Shown: positions 16,630 to 25,750 of the stretch, piece by piece | Numbering within the stretch: the first letter of the stretch is position 1 | How the letters are laid out: every line of letters starts with the position of its first letter | NCBI RefSeq assembly: GCF_030145815.1 | Contig: NZ_JAIXHL010000017.1 | Coordinates: forward strand, 45,962 to 109,961 | Length of the DNA stretch: 64,000 bases | Origin: Sphingomonas sp. | GTDB taxonomy: Bacteria > Pseudomonadota > Alphaproteobacteria > Sphingomonadales > Sphingomonadaceae | Reading direction: 5' to 3' | Position numbers and translations under genes: made by a program | Notes under the pieces: model-generated | Told to the model about the DNA's origin: nothing | Database searches by the model: none | What the model saw: the letters and a program-made list of their open reading frames with translations, nothing else

Positions 16630-18854
16630 GTGAGCCTCCACGGATGGGACAGCGGAAAGGTGAGCGTCAGCGTCGCCCCTACCGCATCGTCATTATTGGC
16701 AAGAGTGATGGTGCCGCCGATCTCGTCGACGATCTGACGACAGATGAACAGGCCAAGGCCCGTGCCCTTGCCCGACGGCTTCGACGTGCTGAACGCGTCG
16801 AACGGCGAGTCAGCCAGATCATCGACCAGCCCGGTCCCATCGTCGCGGATCGCGACTGCGACATGGTGCGCGGTTTTGGTGATGTCGATCCGGATCGCGC
16901 CGGCGGTCAGTTGTTCGGCGCGCGCCTGTTCGATCGCGTCGGCGGCATTTTGCAGCGCATTGACGATGATCTGCTCGATCCCGATGCGCGGCAGCATCAT
17001 CGGTTCGATCTGCGGCCCAGGGACAATAGTCAGGTCGATCCCGCGATTCTGCAGCACTGGACGCATGAAGCGCGCGGCATCGTGAATCGCCTGCACCAGA
17101 TCGGTCGGCTCGCGATCGCCGCGCTCTTCGCGGGCATAGGCCGATGTCCGCTCGATGATCGCAGAGGCGCGCGCAACCTGCTCCAAAATGCGGGTGAACT
17201 TCTCGCCCGCCCGGTCACAGGCGGGCGGGTCGCGCTGCAGCATGGTCGCGCCATTCTCTGCCGCGAGCGAAATGGTGAACAGCGGCTGGCGCAGTTCGTG
17301 GCTCAGCGCCGATGCCATGCCGCCCAGCTCGATCAGCCGGGCATTGTGCAGCATCTTGGTCTGCATCGCCTGTGCCGCGCGCAACCGCACCAGACAGCCG
17401 AACCGCCACTCGCTCGTCTCCGCATCATAGTCGTGCGCAAGCAGCAGGAACCAATGCTGGCTGTCCGATCCAGCAAGGCGCAGTTCGGCCATGATGTCGT
17501 TGGTCCCGCGCAGCGAGATCAGGGTGCTGCGGTCCGCCGGATTGAACGGCACGACGCGCTGACACGCTCCCGCGCCCGGAGTCAGCTCCAGAAAGCGCAG
17601 CGCATCATCCTCGATCCGCAGGCCACTCAACAGCCGCAGGTCGATCGCGGTGCGCAGCTCGTCGACCGTCCGCGCGAGCCGCTCGCGCTCTTCGTCGGCG
17701 TCGAGATAATCGTCCGTCGCCTGGCGCAGCATGTTCAGCACTGCGTTCGACTCGATGAACGGTGCTTCGTCGCGCGGAAAGCGCTGGCGCGCCGCGAAGC
17801 TGTGCACCGCCGAGTCCCACAGGCGCATCGACCGCCCCAGCGCGCGCCGAAACCCGAACAGCGCCAGCTCGACCAGCACAAGGTAGGCCATCAGCGGCGA
17901 CAGGCCGGTGAAGATCTCGCCAAAGCTTTCCAGCACGAGCGGGCGCGGCGACACCAATACGGTCCTTTCGCCATCGCGCCCGGCAACGACGCAGACCCGT
18001 AACCAATAGGTAAAGGTGTTGCGATCGTCCGGCCCGCCCTGATCCCCGCGATCGGTGCGGGTGCAGCCCAGCTGCTTTGCCCCCGCAGCGATATCGCGCG
18101 TCGGAACGACGATCAGCGGCAGCTCGACCGCCGACCCGGCAACGCGGATGTGCGGCGGCAACGGCGCGGCGGGAGCGCTGGCCCGCGTGTCGGCCACCAC
18201 GGTCTGGATCTGATCCTCGACGATCGTCAGCCGGTCGCGCACATTGGTCAGATTGCCGATCAGGAACAAGGTCGCAGCCCCGGACACGGCAAGCGATACG
18301 ACGGCATTCAGCGACAGCTGCAGCGACAAGGTCCGCGCCCGCTCCAGCCCCAGCCCCGCCGCGCGGCGCACGATCAGCAGCGTGACGATGTCGGCAATCC
18401 CGGCAAGCGTTACCTCGCACAGGATCTTGCGGAGCAGCAGCAATGCCGTCACTTCCATCGGGCTGTTGTAGCTGAACCGGAACAGCAGCACCGCCACCAG
18501 CGTGCCGAAGCTCAGCTGATAGAACAGGGTCACGGTCGAAAAACTGATCTGGCGAGGACGCGACCACGCGACGGCCAGCACATGGCCGACCGCCAGCAGG
18601 ATCGAATAGCCGTGCCCCCACCACAGGATCGACGGCGCCATCGTCAGCACGGCGGTGACCAGACCCCAGCGCAACCCGAACCAGCGATAGGCGACGAGGT
18701 AGAAGAGCGGCCCCAGATAGAATTCAAATCCCGGCGCGACAACGAACCGGCTGCTCGACAACCACACCGCGCCAGCCAGCGCGACCAGCCACAAAGCAAT
18801 CGCTGCAATGCGTGCCGGCGGGATCAGGGCAATGGCGCGTGGCAGTGCGATCAT
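16626..18854 (-). CDS. Membrane sensor histidine kinase
   Basis: 742 residues. The N-terminal ~180 residues contain several hydrophobic helices, then one more near residues 185-205, a periplasmic loop of roughly 100 residues with one Cys (KQLGCTRTD), and another helix near 300-320. The cytoplasmic kinase core has the H-box LSHELRQPL with His519, the N-box IIVNALQNAADAI, the G1 box DDGTGLVDDL and the G2 box GKGTGLGLFICRQIV. The start has GGGGAGG upstream. The order kinase then FixJ-type regulator with a 4-bp overlap makes a complete two-component system. The multi-helix sensor suggests a membrane or periplasmic signal; nothing identifies the ligand. Confidence 0.93.
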   Translation of the reverse strand: MIALPRAIALIPPARIAAIALWLVALAGAVWLSSSRFVVAPGFEFYLGPLFYLVAYRWFGLRWGLVTAVLTMAPSILWWGHGYSILLAVGHVLAVAWSRPRQISFSTVTLFYQLSFGTLVAVLLFRFSYNSPMEVTALLLLRKILCEVTLAGIADIVTLLIVRRAAGLGLERARTLSLQLSLNAVVSLAVSGAATLFLIGNLTNVRDRLTIVEDQIQTVVADTRASAPAAPLPPHIRVAGSAVELPLIVVPTRDIAAGAKQLGCTRTDRGDQGGPDDRNTFTYWLRVCVVAGRDGERTVLVSPRPLVLESFGEIFTGLSPLMAYLVLVELALFGFRRALGRSMRLWDSAVHSFAARQRFPRDEAPFIESNAVLNMLRQATDDYLDADEERERLARTVDELRTAIDLRLLSGLRIEDDALRFLELTPGAGACQRVVPFNPADRSTLISLRGTNDIMAELRLAGSDSQHWFLLLAHDYDAETSEWRFGCLVRLRAAQAMQTKMLHNARLIELGGMASALSHELRQPLFTISLAAENGATMLQRDPPACDRAGEKFTRILEQVARASAIIERTSAYAREERGDREPTDLVQAIHDAARFMRPVLQNRGIDLTIVPGPQIEPMMLPRIGIEQIIVNALQNAADAIEQARAEQLTAGAIRIDITKTAHHVAVAIRDDGTGLVDDLADSPFDAFSTSKPSGKGTGLGLFICRQIVDEIGGTITLANNDDAVGATLTLTFPLSHPWRLT

Positions 18855-19045
18855 CGCGCCTCCCCTGCAACGCGCTCCGTGCCGATGCCATCGATGATCA
18901 ACGCCCTCACCATCGACTCCCCCTAGCGCAACGTCGTCATCCTATCGTTAATCGCGCCACACGCGATTCCCGTAAGAATACGGTCAAATTGAAATTGCAT
19001 GGTCAGGTCCGTCCGATGCAAGAAGCGCGCGACTGGAGCTATCCC

Positions 19046-20410
19046 ATGACCTTCGACATCAGCCGCCGCACCTTTGCCGCCGGGCTTGCCGCCAGTGCCT
19101 TTGCCGGGCTGGCCCGCGTGCCCGCCATCGCTTCCGCACCCACTGCGCCCGGCTATGGCCCGCTGCGCGCGGACCCGGCCGGGCTGCTCGATCTGCCGCA
19201 AGGGTTCAGCTACCGCGTCATCTCGCAGCTTGGCGATGCGATGGACGACGGCTTCGTCGTCGGCGACCGCGCCGATGGCATGGGCTGTTTCGCAATCGAC
19301 CGCCGCCGCGTCGCGCTGGTCCGCAACCATGAGTTGCAGGTAAAGCACCAGAAGACCGGCCCGTTCCAGCGCGGCGATGCGACCCGCATTCCCACATACG
19401 ACCGCGACAGCGACGGGCGACCGCTGCCCGGCGGCACCAGCACGCTGATCTACAACCTCGCCACCGGGCGGGTCGAGCGCCAGCATTTGAGCCTCGCCGG
19501 CACGATCCGCAACTGCGCGGGCGGCACCACCCCCTGGGGCAGCTGGCTGACGTGCGAGGAAGACATGACCCGCGCTGGCAAGAACGTGGGCAAGGATCAT
19601 GGCTGGATCTTCGAAGTCCCGGCTCGCGCACGCGGGCTGGTCGATCCGGTCCCGCTCACCGCGATGGGCCGCTTCAACCATGAGGCCGCCGCCGTCGATC
19701 CGCGCACCGGCATCGTCTATTTGACCGAGGATCGCGAGGACGGACTGTTCTACCGCTTCCTCCCCGACCGCCCCGGCCAGCTGGCGCACGGCGGACGGTT
19801 GCAGGCGCTCGGCCTGCGCGACCGGCCCGAAGGCGGCGACACGTCGAACAAGGGCCGCCACGACATCAGCGTCGGCGCGTGGAAGGCGGCGCGCTGGATC
19901 GACCTCACCGGCACCGACGCCCCCGATGACGATCTGCGCCTGCGCGGGCACAAGGCGGGCGCGGCGCGCTTTGCCCGTGGTGAGGGCATCCATTGGGGCA
20001 ATGGCGAGTGTTACTTCACCTGCACCTCGGGCGGGGCCAAGGCGCTGGGCCAGGTCATGCGCTATCGCCCCTCCCCGCGCGAAGGACAGCCGGGCGAAAC
20101 CGACGCGCCGGGCATGGTGCAGTTGTTCGTCGAATCGACCGATCCGCAGATGTTCAACTATGGTGACAATCTCACCGTCGGTCCGAACGGCCATCTGATC
20201 GTGTGCGAGGACCAATATACCGACGTTTCCGACAACTATCTGCGCGGGGTGACCCCGGACGGCGCGCTCTACCCCGTCGCGCGCTGCCGCGTGCAGACCG
20301 AACTTGCGGGTGCGTGCTTCTCACCGGATGGTTCGACCCTGTTCGTCAACATCTACAGCCCGACCAAAACGCTGGCGATCACCGGACCGTGGGCCAGCGC
20401 GGTCGCGTAA
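19046..20410 (+). CDS. PhoX-like phosphatase (DUF839 family), Tat-exported
   Basis: 454 residues. A clear Tat signal (ISRRTFAAGLAASAFAGLARVPAIASA) precedes a DUF839/PhoX propeller. Family blocks seen are TPWGSWLTCEEDMTRAGKN, FNHEAAAVDPRTGIVYLTED, GEGIHWGNGECYFTCTSGG and NPDNL-like YGDNLTVGPNGHLIVCED. PhoX enzymes are calcium/iron-dependent periplasmic alkaline phosphatases. The ATG at 19046 has GGAG eight bases upstream and starts the signal peptide; longer frames upstream lack both. About 190 bp separate it from the divergent kinase gene; no PhoB box was recognised there. Family certain, activity inferred. Confidence 0.92.
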   Translation: MTFDISRRTFAAGLAASAFAGLARVPAIASAPTAPGYGPLRADPAGLLDLPQGFSYRVISQLGDAMDDGFVVGDRADGMGCFAIDRRRVALVRNHELQVKHQKTGPFQRGDATRIPTYDRDSDGRPLPGGTSTLIYNLATGRVERQHLSLAGTIRNCAGGTTPWGSWLTCEEDMTRAGKNVGKDHGWIFEVPARARGLVDPVPLTAMGRFNHEAAAVDPRTGIVYLTEDREDGLFYRFLPDRPGQLAHGGRLQALGLRDRPEGGDTSNKGRHDISVGAWKAARWIDLTGTDAPDDDLRLRGHKAGAARFARGEGIHWGNGECYFTCTSGGAKALGQVMRYRPSPREGQPGETDAPGMVQLFVESTDPQMFNYGDNLTVGPNGHLIVCEDQYTDVSDNYLRGVTPDGALYPVARCRVQTELAGACFSPDGSTLFVNIYSPTKTLAITGPWASAVA

Positions 20411-20450
20411 GCGCTCTTGCCGCTTGGCTTGAAGGCACTAGGCTGGGGCG

Positions 20451-21701
20451 ATGATCGCACTCGCCCTCGCCCCGCTGCTCCTCGCCGCCGCCCAGACGGC
20501 CGCCCCCGAACCCGACGCCGCCACCCGCGCGCGGGTCGAGCGCGTCCTGACACAGGCCCCGGTGATCGACGGGCATAACGACCTCGCCTGGGAGTTGCGC
20601 ACCTCCTATGACAGCGCGGTCGAGGCAGTCGATCTGACCCGCGACACATCGAAGCTGGCCAAACCGCTGCAGACCGACATCCCGCGCCTGCGCAAGGGCA
20701 AGGTCGGCGGGCAATTCTGGTCGCTCTACATCCCAGCCAGCCAGACCGGGGCGCAGGCGGTGCAGACCACTCTCGACCAGATCGACATCGTCCAGCGCTT
20801 CGTGCGCGCGCATCCCGACACCTTCATGCTCGCGCAGACCGCCGCCGATGTCCGCGCGGCGCGGACGCAGGGCAAGATCGCGTCACTGATGGGGATCGAG
20901 GGCGGGCACCAGTTCGGCGGCCGGCTGTCGGTGCTGCGCCAGTTCCGCGAACTCGGCGTGCTCTACATGACGCTGACCCACAGCAAGAGCCTGACCTGGG
21001 CCGATTCATCGACCGATGCGGCGCGCGCGGGCGGGCTCACGCCCTTTGGCCGGCAGGTGGTCGAGGAGATGAACCGCATCGGCATGATCGTCGATGTCAG
21101 CCATGTGTCGGACGCGACGCTGGACGCAGTGCTCAACGTCACCCGCGCGCCGGTGATCGCATCGCACTCCTCCGCCCGCGCCGTCGCCGATCGCCCGCGC
21201 AACATCCCCGACCCGCTGCTGCGCCGGATCGCGGAGAATGGCGGCGTGGTGATGGTCAATTTCTACCCCGCCTTCCTCTCGACCGTGTGGAATGACTGGG
21301 ACAATAAGCGCATCGCCTTTGCCAAACTGAACGGCCTGACCACCGATCCGATCAAATGGCGCGACGTCCCCGCTCTGGTCGCGTGGGAACGCGCCAATCC
21401 GCAGCCGCGCGTCGATGTCGGCACCGTCGCCGACCATGTCGATCATATCGCCAAGGTGGCGGGCCATGACCATGTCGGGATCGGCGCGGACTATGACGGC
21501 ATCAGCGGCACCGGTCCCGAGGGGATGAAGGGCGTCGACAGCTACCCGCTGCTGTTCGCCGAACTCGCCCGCCGCGGCTGGAGCGACGCGAACCTCGCCA
21601 AGCTGTCCCAGAACAATGTGCTGCGCGTGATGGAAGCGGTCGAAGCCACCGCGCGCGCGATGGCCAAAACCCCGCCGACCGACGCCAACGACCCCGGCTG
21701 A
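20451..21701 (+). CDS. Membrane dipeptidase-like peptidase M19
   Basis: 416 residues with a signal peptide (MIALALAPLLLAAAQTAAP). Zinc-ligand and active-site motifs of the renal-dipeptidase family are present: VIDGHNDLAW (His-x-Asp), MGIEGGHQF (bridging Glu), VDVSHVSD and IASHSSARAV (His ligands), and GIGADYDGI near the C-terminus. The family hydrolyses dipeptides, including D-residue-containing ones. It starts 40 bp after the PhoX gene in the same direction and could be cotranscribed, though no functional link is evident. Convergent with the operon that ends at 21733. Confidence 0.93.
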   Translation: MIALALAPLLLAAAQTAAPEPDAATRARVERVLTQAPVIDGHNDLAWELRTSYDSAVEAVDLTRDTSKLAKPLQTDIPRLRKGKVGGQFWSLYIPASQTGAQAVQTTLDQIDIVQRFVRAHPDTFMLAQTAADVRAARTQGKIASLMGIEGGHQFGGRLSVLRQFRELGVLYMTLTHSKSLTWADSSTDAARAGGLTPFGRQVVEEMNRIGMIVDVSHVSDATLDAVLNVTRAPVIASHSSARAVADRPRNIPDPLLRRIAENGGVVMVNFYPAFLSTVWNDWDNKRIAFAKLNGLTTDPIKWRDVPALVAWERANPQPRVDVGTVADHVDHIAKVAGHDHVGIGADYDGISGTGPEGMKGVDSYPLLFAELARRGWSDANLAKLSQNNVLRVMEAVEATARAMAKTPPTDANDPG

Positions 21702-21732
21702 TCGGGCAGGACAGTCCTCAGATGGCTGGCGA

Positions 21733-23040
21733 TCAGTTGCGCGCGTGCCGGTCGATGACCGCGAGCAGCGCGCGGCTCCATCCGGTCCAGCTTTCCGCAA
21801 GGCTGGCGGGATCGACGGCGCTCGCATCGTCGGTGCGCGCATGGTGGAGGCGGTGGGCACCGATCGTCGCAATCATGTTGCGATAGCCGCGCTCGATGAA
21901 ATGCCGCGCCTCGCCTGCGCTGTTCTCGATCGTGGCGGGATAGGGCTGCTGATAGCCTGGCAGCGTGGCGAGCAGCGGACGGAGCGTGCCGAGCCAGGCT
22001 TCGGGCGCGAGCAGATAGCGCTGGGCATCGGCGCCGGGCAGCGGCGCGAGCACGCCATCAGCGATCTCATGCCAGTCGCGCGCGGCGAAGCCTGCGCCGA
22101 GATGCACCCATAGCCGCACCTGATCGGGGGGCGGAGCGAGCGCGCCGACATAAGCGTCGCCGCCGACATATTCGCGCTCATGCCCGACCAGCCCGGCAAA
22201 GTGCAGATCGGCAGCGGGGTAGCGGCGCGCGAGTAGCGGCGCGACTTGCAGAAAGGCGGCGATCCCCGAGCCGCGCTCGCCCGCACAGCCGAACCAGCCG
22301 GACAGCGGCGTCGTGACGATGATCGCCCGCCCCTTTCCCTGCCGCCGCGCGACGAGGTTGGCCGAGGATGCGATGATCGCCTGACCCTCCAGCACGATCC
22401 GTCCCGTATCGCCGCGCGCCGCCGCCGCGATGATCGGCCCGGCGTCGCGCGGCGCGATCACGAGGGTCGGGACTGCTGAGACCGGGTGTTCGAGCGGGGC
22501 GTTGAGCGCCAGTGCTTCTCCCGACGGTCCGCGCGTCACCAGCACCAGCCCGACGCATCCGGCGGCGAGCGCGGCTTTCACGGGGCGTGCGGTGCGCCCT
22601 TCGAGGATCGAGGAATGGCGCGCATGGGGAAGCCGGATGACCGCGATCTTGCCGCTGAGGCGAGCGGGGTCGACCGGCTCGTCGGCGAGCACCAGCGGCG
22701 CGGACAGGCCGTCGGACCCGGTCGGACATGCCGGACGCTGGACGATCCCCTCTAGCCGGACAGCGCCGGTTGCGATCACGGCGCGGGTGATGTCATGGTC
22801 GGCGTAACGCATCGGCTGGCGCTGGACGGCGAACCCCGCCGCGCTGAGCCGCGCCTCCACCCAGTCCAGCGTCGCAAGGTTGCCGGCCGTGCCGGTGCGG
22901 TGCGGGCCGAGCGCGGCATAGTGCCGCACATCGTCCATCAGCGACGGCCCCGCCGCCGCGCGCGCCATGCCGGCGGGCAAGCTGGTCGCCAGACCGAGTG
23001 CCAGCGTCGTGCGCCGGTCGATCAACGGCCCTGCGGTCAC
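21733..23040 (-). CDS. M28-like peptidase with PA domain, metal site degenerate
   Basis: 435 residues from a GTG that overlaps the previous stop by 4 bp. It has a Tat-like signal (IDRRTTLALGLATSLPAGMARA), a protease-associated domain (about 90-215), and the C-terminal aminopeptidase fold of family M28: NLVARRQGKGRAIIVTTPL, GSGIAAFLQVA, GHEREYVGGDAYV and HHARTDDASAVDP. The first metal motif (normally His-x-Asp) reads TTPLS and the second Asp position reads GERGSG, so at least two usual zinc ligands are absent, while Glu288 and His400 regions are kept. It may bind rather than cleave, or use different ligands. It is the last gene of the six-gene operon. Confidence 0.75.
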   Translation of the reverse strand: MTAGPLIDRRTTLALGLATSLPAGMARAAAGPSLMDDVRHYAALGPHRTGTAGNLATLDWVEARLSAAGFAVQRQPMRYADHDITRAVIATGAVRLEGIVQRPACPTGSDGLSAPLVLADEPVDPARLSGKIAVIRLPHARHSSILEGRTARPVKAALAAGCVGLVLVTRGPSGEALALNAPLEHPVSAVPTLVIAPRDAGPIIAAAARGDTGRIVLEGQAIIASSANLVARRQGKGRAIIVTTPLSGWFGCAGERGSGIAAFLQVAPLLARRYPAADLHFAGLVGHEREYVGGDAYVGALAPPPDQVRLWVHLGAGFAARDWHEIADGVLAPLPGADAQRYLLAPEAWLGTLRPLLATLPGYQQPYPATIENSAGEARHFIERGYRNMIATIGAHRLHHARTDDASAVDPASLAESWTGWSRALLAVIDRHARN

Positions 23041-23810
23041 GGCGTGACCCGCTTGTCAGTGCGGAAATCGAGATCGGGACGCTCGCCGACCAGCATCGTG
23101 CGGGTCGGCGCCTCGGCACTATCCTGAGCGGAGAGGCGCGCGATCAGCGCTCCGCCCTGCGCCGCCATCGCGCTGCGCCACGCCGCACTGTCGTCATACC
23201 AGAACACTGCGACATGGCTGTAACCGCGCGGGATTGCGGCGGCGTGGAGTTGCACCCGCCGGGTCTGCGGCAGCGCGGTGAGCGGGGCGAGCGCGTCCTT
23301 CACCCAAGCATCCGCGTCGGCGGTCCCGACGGGCGGGCGGATGAACACCACCCAGCGCGCATAGGGCACCGCCTTGTCGGGGGTGGCGGCGTCCTTCACC
23401 GCAACCGCTGGCAGTTTGACCGTCACCGTGCGCGTCTTGATCCCTGCTGCAACAGCGGGATCGGGCGGGGTCGGGCGATGCGCGGCCATTGCCTCCCCCG
23501 TCACCCCGGCGCGGAATGCCGCGACGCTGGCAAAGCCGATTTCGGTCAGCCGTCCGTCGACCAGCTTCAGCCGCTCGGCCTCTTCGGGAGTGAAGCGATA
23601 GCTGCGGTGGCTGACATAACGGGTCTGGCGGTTCTGCGCGCGCGCCAGCGTCTCGGGCGCGTGATAGGTGATGTACCAGCGATCAACCGCAAGCAGATCG
23701 ACCGGCGGCGTCACCTCGACCATCACGAAATGCTGGATCGGCACCTCCTGCGCGCGCACCGCGGGGGCGGCCAGCGCGGCGAGTGCCAACAGGGGGGCAA
23801 GGAGCTTCAT
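23037..23810 (-). CDS. Secreted protein, EthD-like ferredoxin-fold, unknown function
   Basis: 257 residues with a clear signal peptide (MKLLAPLLALAALAAPAVRAQ). The mature protein reads as two similar alpha/beta halves: QHFVMVEVTPPVDLLAVDRW with YHAPETLARAQNRQTRYVSH, and later ARWVVFIRPPVGTADADAW with SHVAVFWYDDSAAWRSAM. This resembles dimeric alpha/beta-barrel (EthD/ABM) proteins, some of which act on aromatic compounds or bind haem-like ligands. Identity is tentative. It overlaps both neighbours by 4 bp, so its product is made in step with the PQQ dehydrogenase and the M28-like protein. Confidence 0.6.
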   Translation of the reverse strand: MKLLAPLLALAALAAPAVRAQEVPIQHFVMVEVTPPVDLLAVDRWYITYHAPETLARAQNRQTRYVSHRSYRFTPEEAERLKLVDGRLTEIGFASVAAFRAGVTGEAMAAHRPTPPDPAVAAGIKTRTVTVKLPAVAVKDAATPDKAVPYARWVVFIRPPVGTADADAWVKDALAPLTALPQTRRVQLHAAAIPRGYSHVAVFWYDDSAAWRSAMAAQGGALIARLSAQDSAEAPTRTMLVGERPDLDFRTDKRVTP

Positions 23811-25750
23811 GGCATCACTTTCATCGCCACCAGCCGCTGCGGCAGCTTCCGATAGCCGGTTGAAAACACAAGATATTGCTCGCCTCCCGCCATATAGGTC
23901 ATCGGCGCGCCGAGCATGAAATTGGGCAAGGTCAGCGTCGCGAGCACCGCCCCGCTCGCCTTGTCGAGCGCGCGCAGCCGGGGTTCGGCGGTGAACCGAT
24001 CCTGCGGCCCCTCGCCGACGAACAGCAGCGTTTTGGTCGCGAGGATCTGCGCCCGGCCGAACGAACCCGCATCGCCGGGGTGGAGCGCGCGGAACGCCGG
24101 CAGGCGGCTCATCCCCCGGCCGTTCGGCGTCATCCAGCGATGGTCGCCGCTCGCCATGTCGATACAGGTGGTGCGGCCATAAGGCGGCTTGAGCAGCGGC
24201 AGCCCGCGCGGCCCGCGCGCAATCACGCGCGCCCCGGCGACCTCGACCTCGGCCTGTTCGGTCGCGCGGATATTGCCCTTGTCATCCAGCGCGATGTGCA
24301 GGGGCACGTTGACCGAGGGGATGAACAGCCGCCCGCTTTCCGGGTCGAACGCCGCGCCATTCCAGTTCGCGCCGCCGACAAAGCTTGGCATGATGATCGT
24401 CGGCGTGCTGCCCGGCGGTGTGAAGATCGACCCATGGAGATAGCCTGCCAATGCGGCCTGCGCCTCCGCCTTCAGCTCCGGCGTGAAGTCGATCAGGTCG
24501 TCGGGCGTGATCCCCTGTCGGTCGAACGGCAGCGGCCAGGTCGGGTGCGGCTGGGTCGGGCTGGTGCGCTCACCGGGCAGGGTGGATTGCGGGACGGGCC
24601 GCTCCTCGATCGGCCAGATCGGCTCCCCCGTTTCGCGGTCGAACACAAACAGGAAGGCGTGTTTGGTGACCTGCATCACGATCTTGCGGCGGCGCCCGGC
24701 GATGGTGACATCGCCCAGGATCGGTGCAGCGGGCAGGTCATAATCCCACACGCCATGATGCACCGTCTGAAAATGCCAGCGGCGCTTGCCGGTCTTGAGG
24801 TCGATCGCAACCAGGCTGTCGCCGAACAGGCCGTCGCCCGGCCGGTCGCCGCCATAGAAATTGTTGGTCGGCGTCGACACCGGGGCATAGACGATGCCCA
24901 GCTCAAGATCGGCACTCATCGGCGCCCAGACATTGGTGTTGCCGGTGCGGCGGTGCGATCCGTCCTTCCAGCTGTCGACGCCAAATTCGCCGTCGAGCGG
25001 GATGGTGTGGAACACCCAGAGCAGCCGCCCGCTGCGCGCGTCGAATGCACGGATGTCGCCGCGCGGCATCAACCGTCCGTCGGCGCGGTCGTCGATATAG
25101 CTGCCGATGACGACGACATCGCCCGCGACCAGAGGCGGAGAGGTGATGCCATAAATTCCCGGCGTATCCGGCACCGGCCGCACCATCCCAACACTGCGCA
25201 GATCGACCACGCCCTTGTCGCCAAACTCCGCGATCGGCTTGCCGCTGTGCAGCGCCAGCGCCATCAGCCGCCCGTCGCCAGTGGCGAGGATCACGCGCGC
25301 CGCCTTGCCCCTGCCCCACACTGCGACGCCGCGATGGAGAAAGCCTTTCGTCGTGGTCGGCCCGCGCCTCCAGCTCTCCGGGTCGAAGCGCCACAGCGTT
25401 TGCCCGGTGACCGGATCGAGCGCCGCGACCTGCGACATCGCGGTGCTGGTGATCAGCAACCCTTCGGCAAACACCGGGGTAGACTGGAACTCGCCGGGTT
25501 TGAGATCGGGGTTGGCGGCGAGGATCTCCGCATCCGGTGATTCCCACGTCCAGGCGACGCCGAGCCGGGCGACATTGCTGGCGTCGATGGCGTCGAGCGC
25601 TGAATATTTTTGCGCGGCGAGGTTGCCGGCGTAGTGTCGCCACGGCTCACCCTGAGTAGCGCGCGACGCCCGCGCGACGCCGGGAAATGCCAGCAGCGAC
25701 GATCCGGCCAGCGCGCCCCCGATCACGCGGCGTCGCGACAGCCCCGCCAT
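23807..25750 (-). CDS. PQQ-dependent dehydrogenase (quinoprotein), Tat-exported
   Basis: 647 residues. A Tat signal (LSRRRVIGGALAGSSLLAFPGVARA) leads into an eight-bladed quinoprotein propeller. The tryptophan-docking pattern is seen in PWRHYAGNLAAQKYSALDAI, TGQTLWRFDPE, SGRLLWVFHTIP and TGKRRWHFQTVHHGVWDYDLP, like the quinate/glucose dehydrogenase group. There is no CxxCH, so no fused cytochrome, and no N-terminal membrane helices beyond the signal. It should oxidise an alcohol, polyol or sugar-like substrate in the periplasm and pass electrons to a separate carrier. The ATG at 25750 shares one base with the preceding stop (TGATG). No PQQ synthesis genes lie in the window. Confidence 0.92.
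   Translation of the reverse strand: MAGLSRRRVIGGALAGSSLLAFPGVARASRATQGEPWRHYAGNLAAQKYSALDAIDASNVARLGVAWTWESPDAEILAANPDLKPGEFQSTPVFAEGLLITSTAMSQVAALDPVTGQTLWRFDPESWRRGPTTTKGFLHRGVAVWGRGKAARVILATGDGRLMALALHSGKPIAEFGDKGVVDLRSVGMVRPVPDTPGIYGITSPPLVAGDVVVIGSYIDDRADGRLMPRGDIRAFDARSGRLLWVFHTIPLDGEFGVDSWKDGSHRRTGNTNVWAPMSADLELGIVYAPVSTPTNNFYGGDRPGDGLFGDSLVAIDLKTGKRRWHFQTVHHGVWDYDLPAAPILGDVTIAGRRRKIVMQVTKHAFLFVFDRETGEPIWPIEERPVPQSTLPGERTSPTQPHPTWPLPFDRQGITPDDLIDFTPELKAEAQAALAGYLHGSIFTPPGSTPTIIMPSFVGGANWNGAAFDPESGRLFIPSVNVPLHIALDDKGNIRATEQAEVEVAGARVIARGPRGLPLLKPPYGRTTCIDMASGDHRWMTPNGRGMSRLPAFRALHPGDAGSFGRAQILATKTLLFVGEGPQDRFTAEPRLRALDKASGAVLATLTLPNFMLGAPMTYMAGGEQYLVFSTGYRKLPQRLVAMKVMP

Noticed and set aside
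23807..25750. Quinohaemoprotein alcohol dehydrogenase with fused cytochrome c
   Set aside because: No CxxCH motif is present and the protein ends with the propeller.
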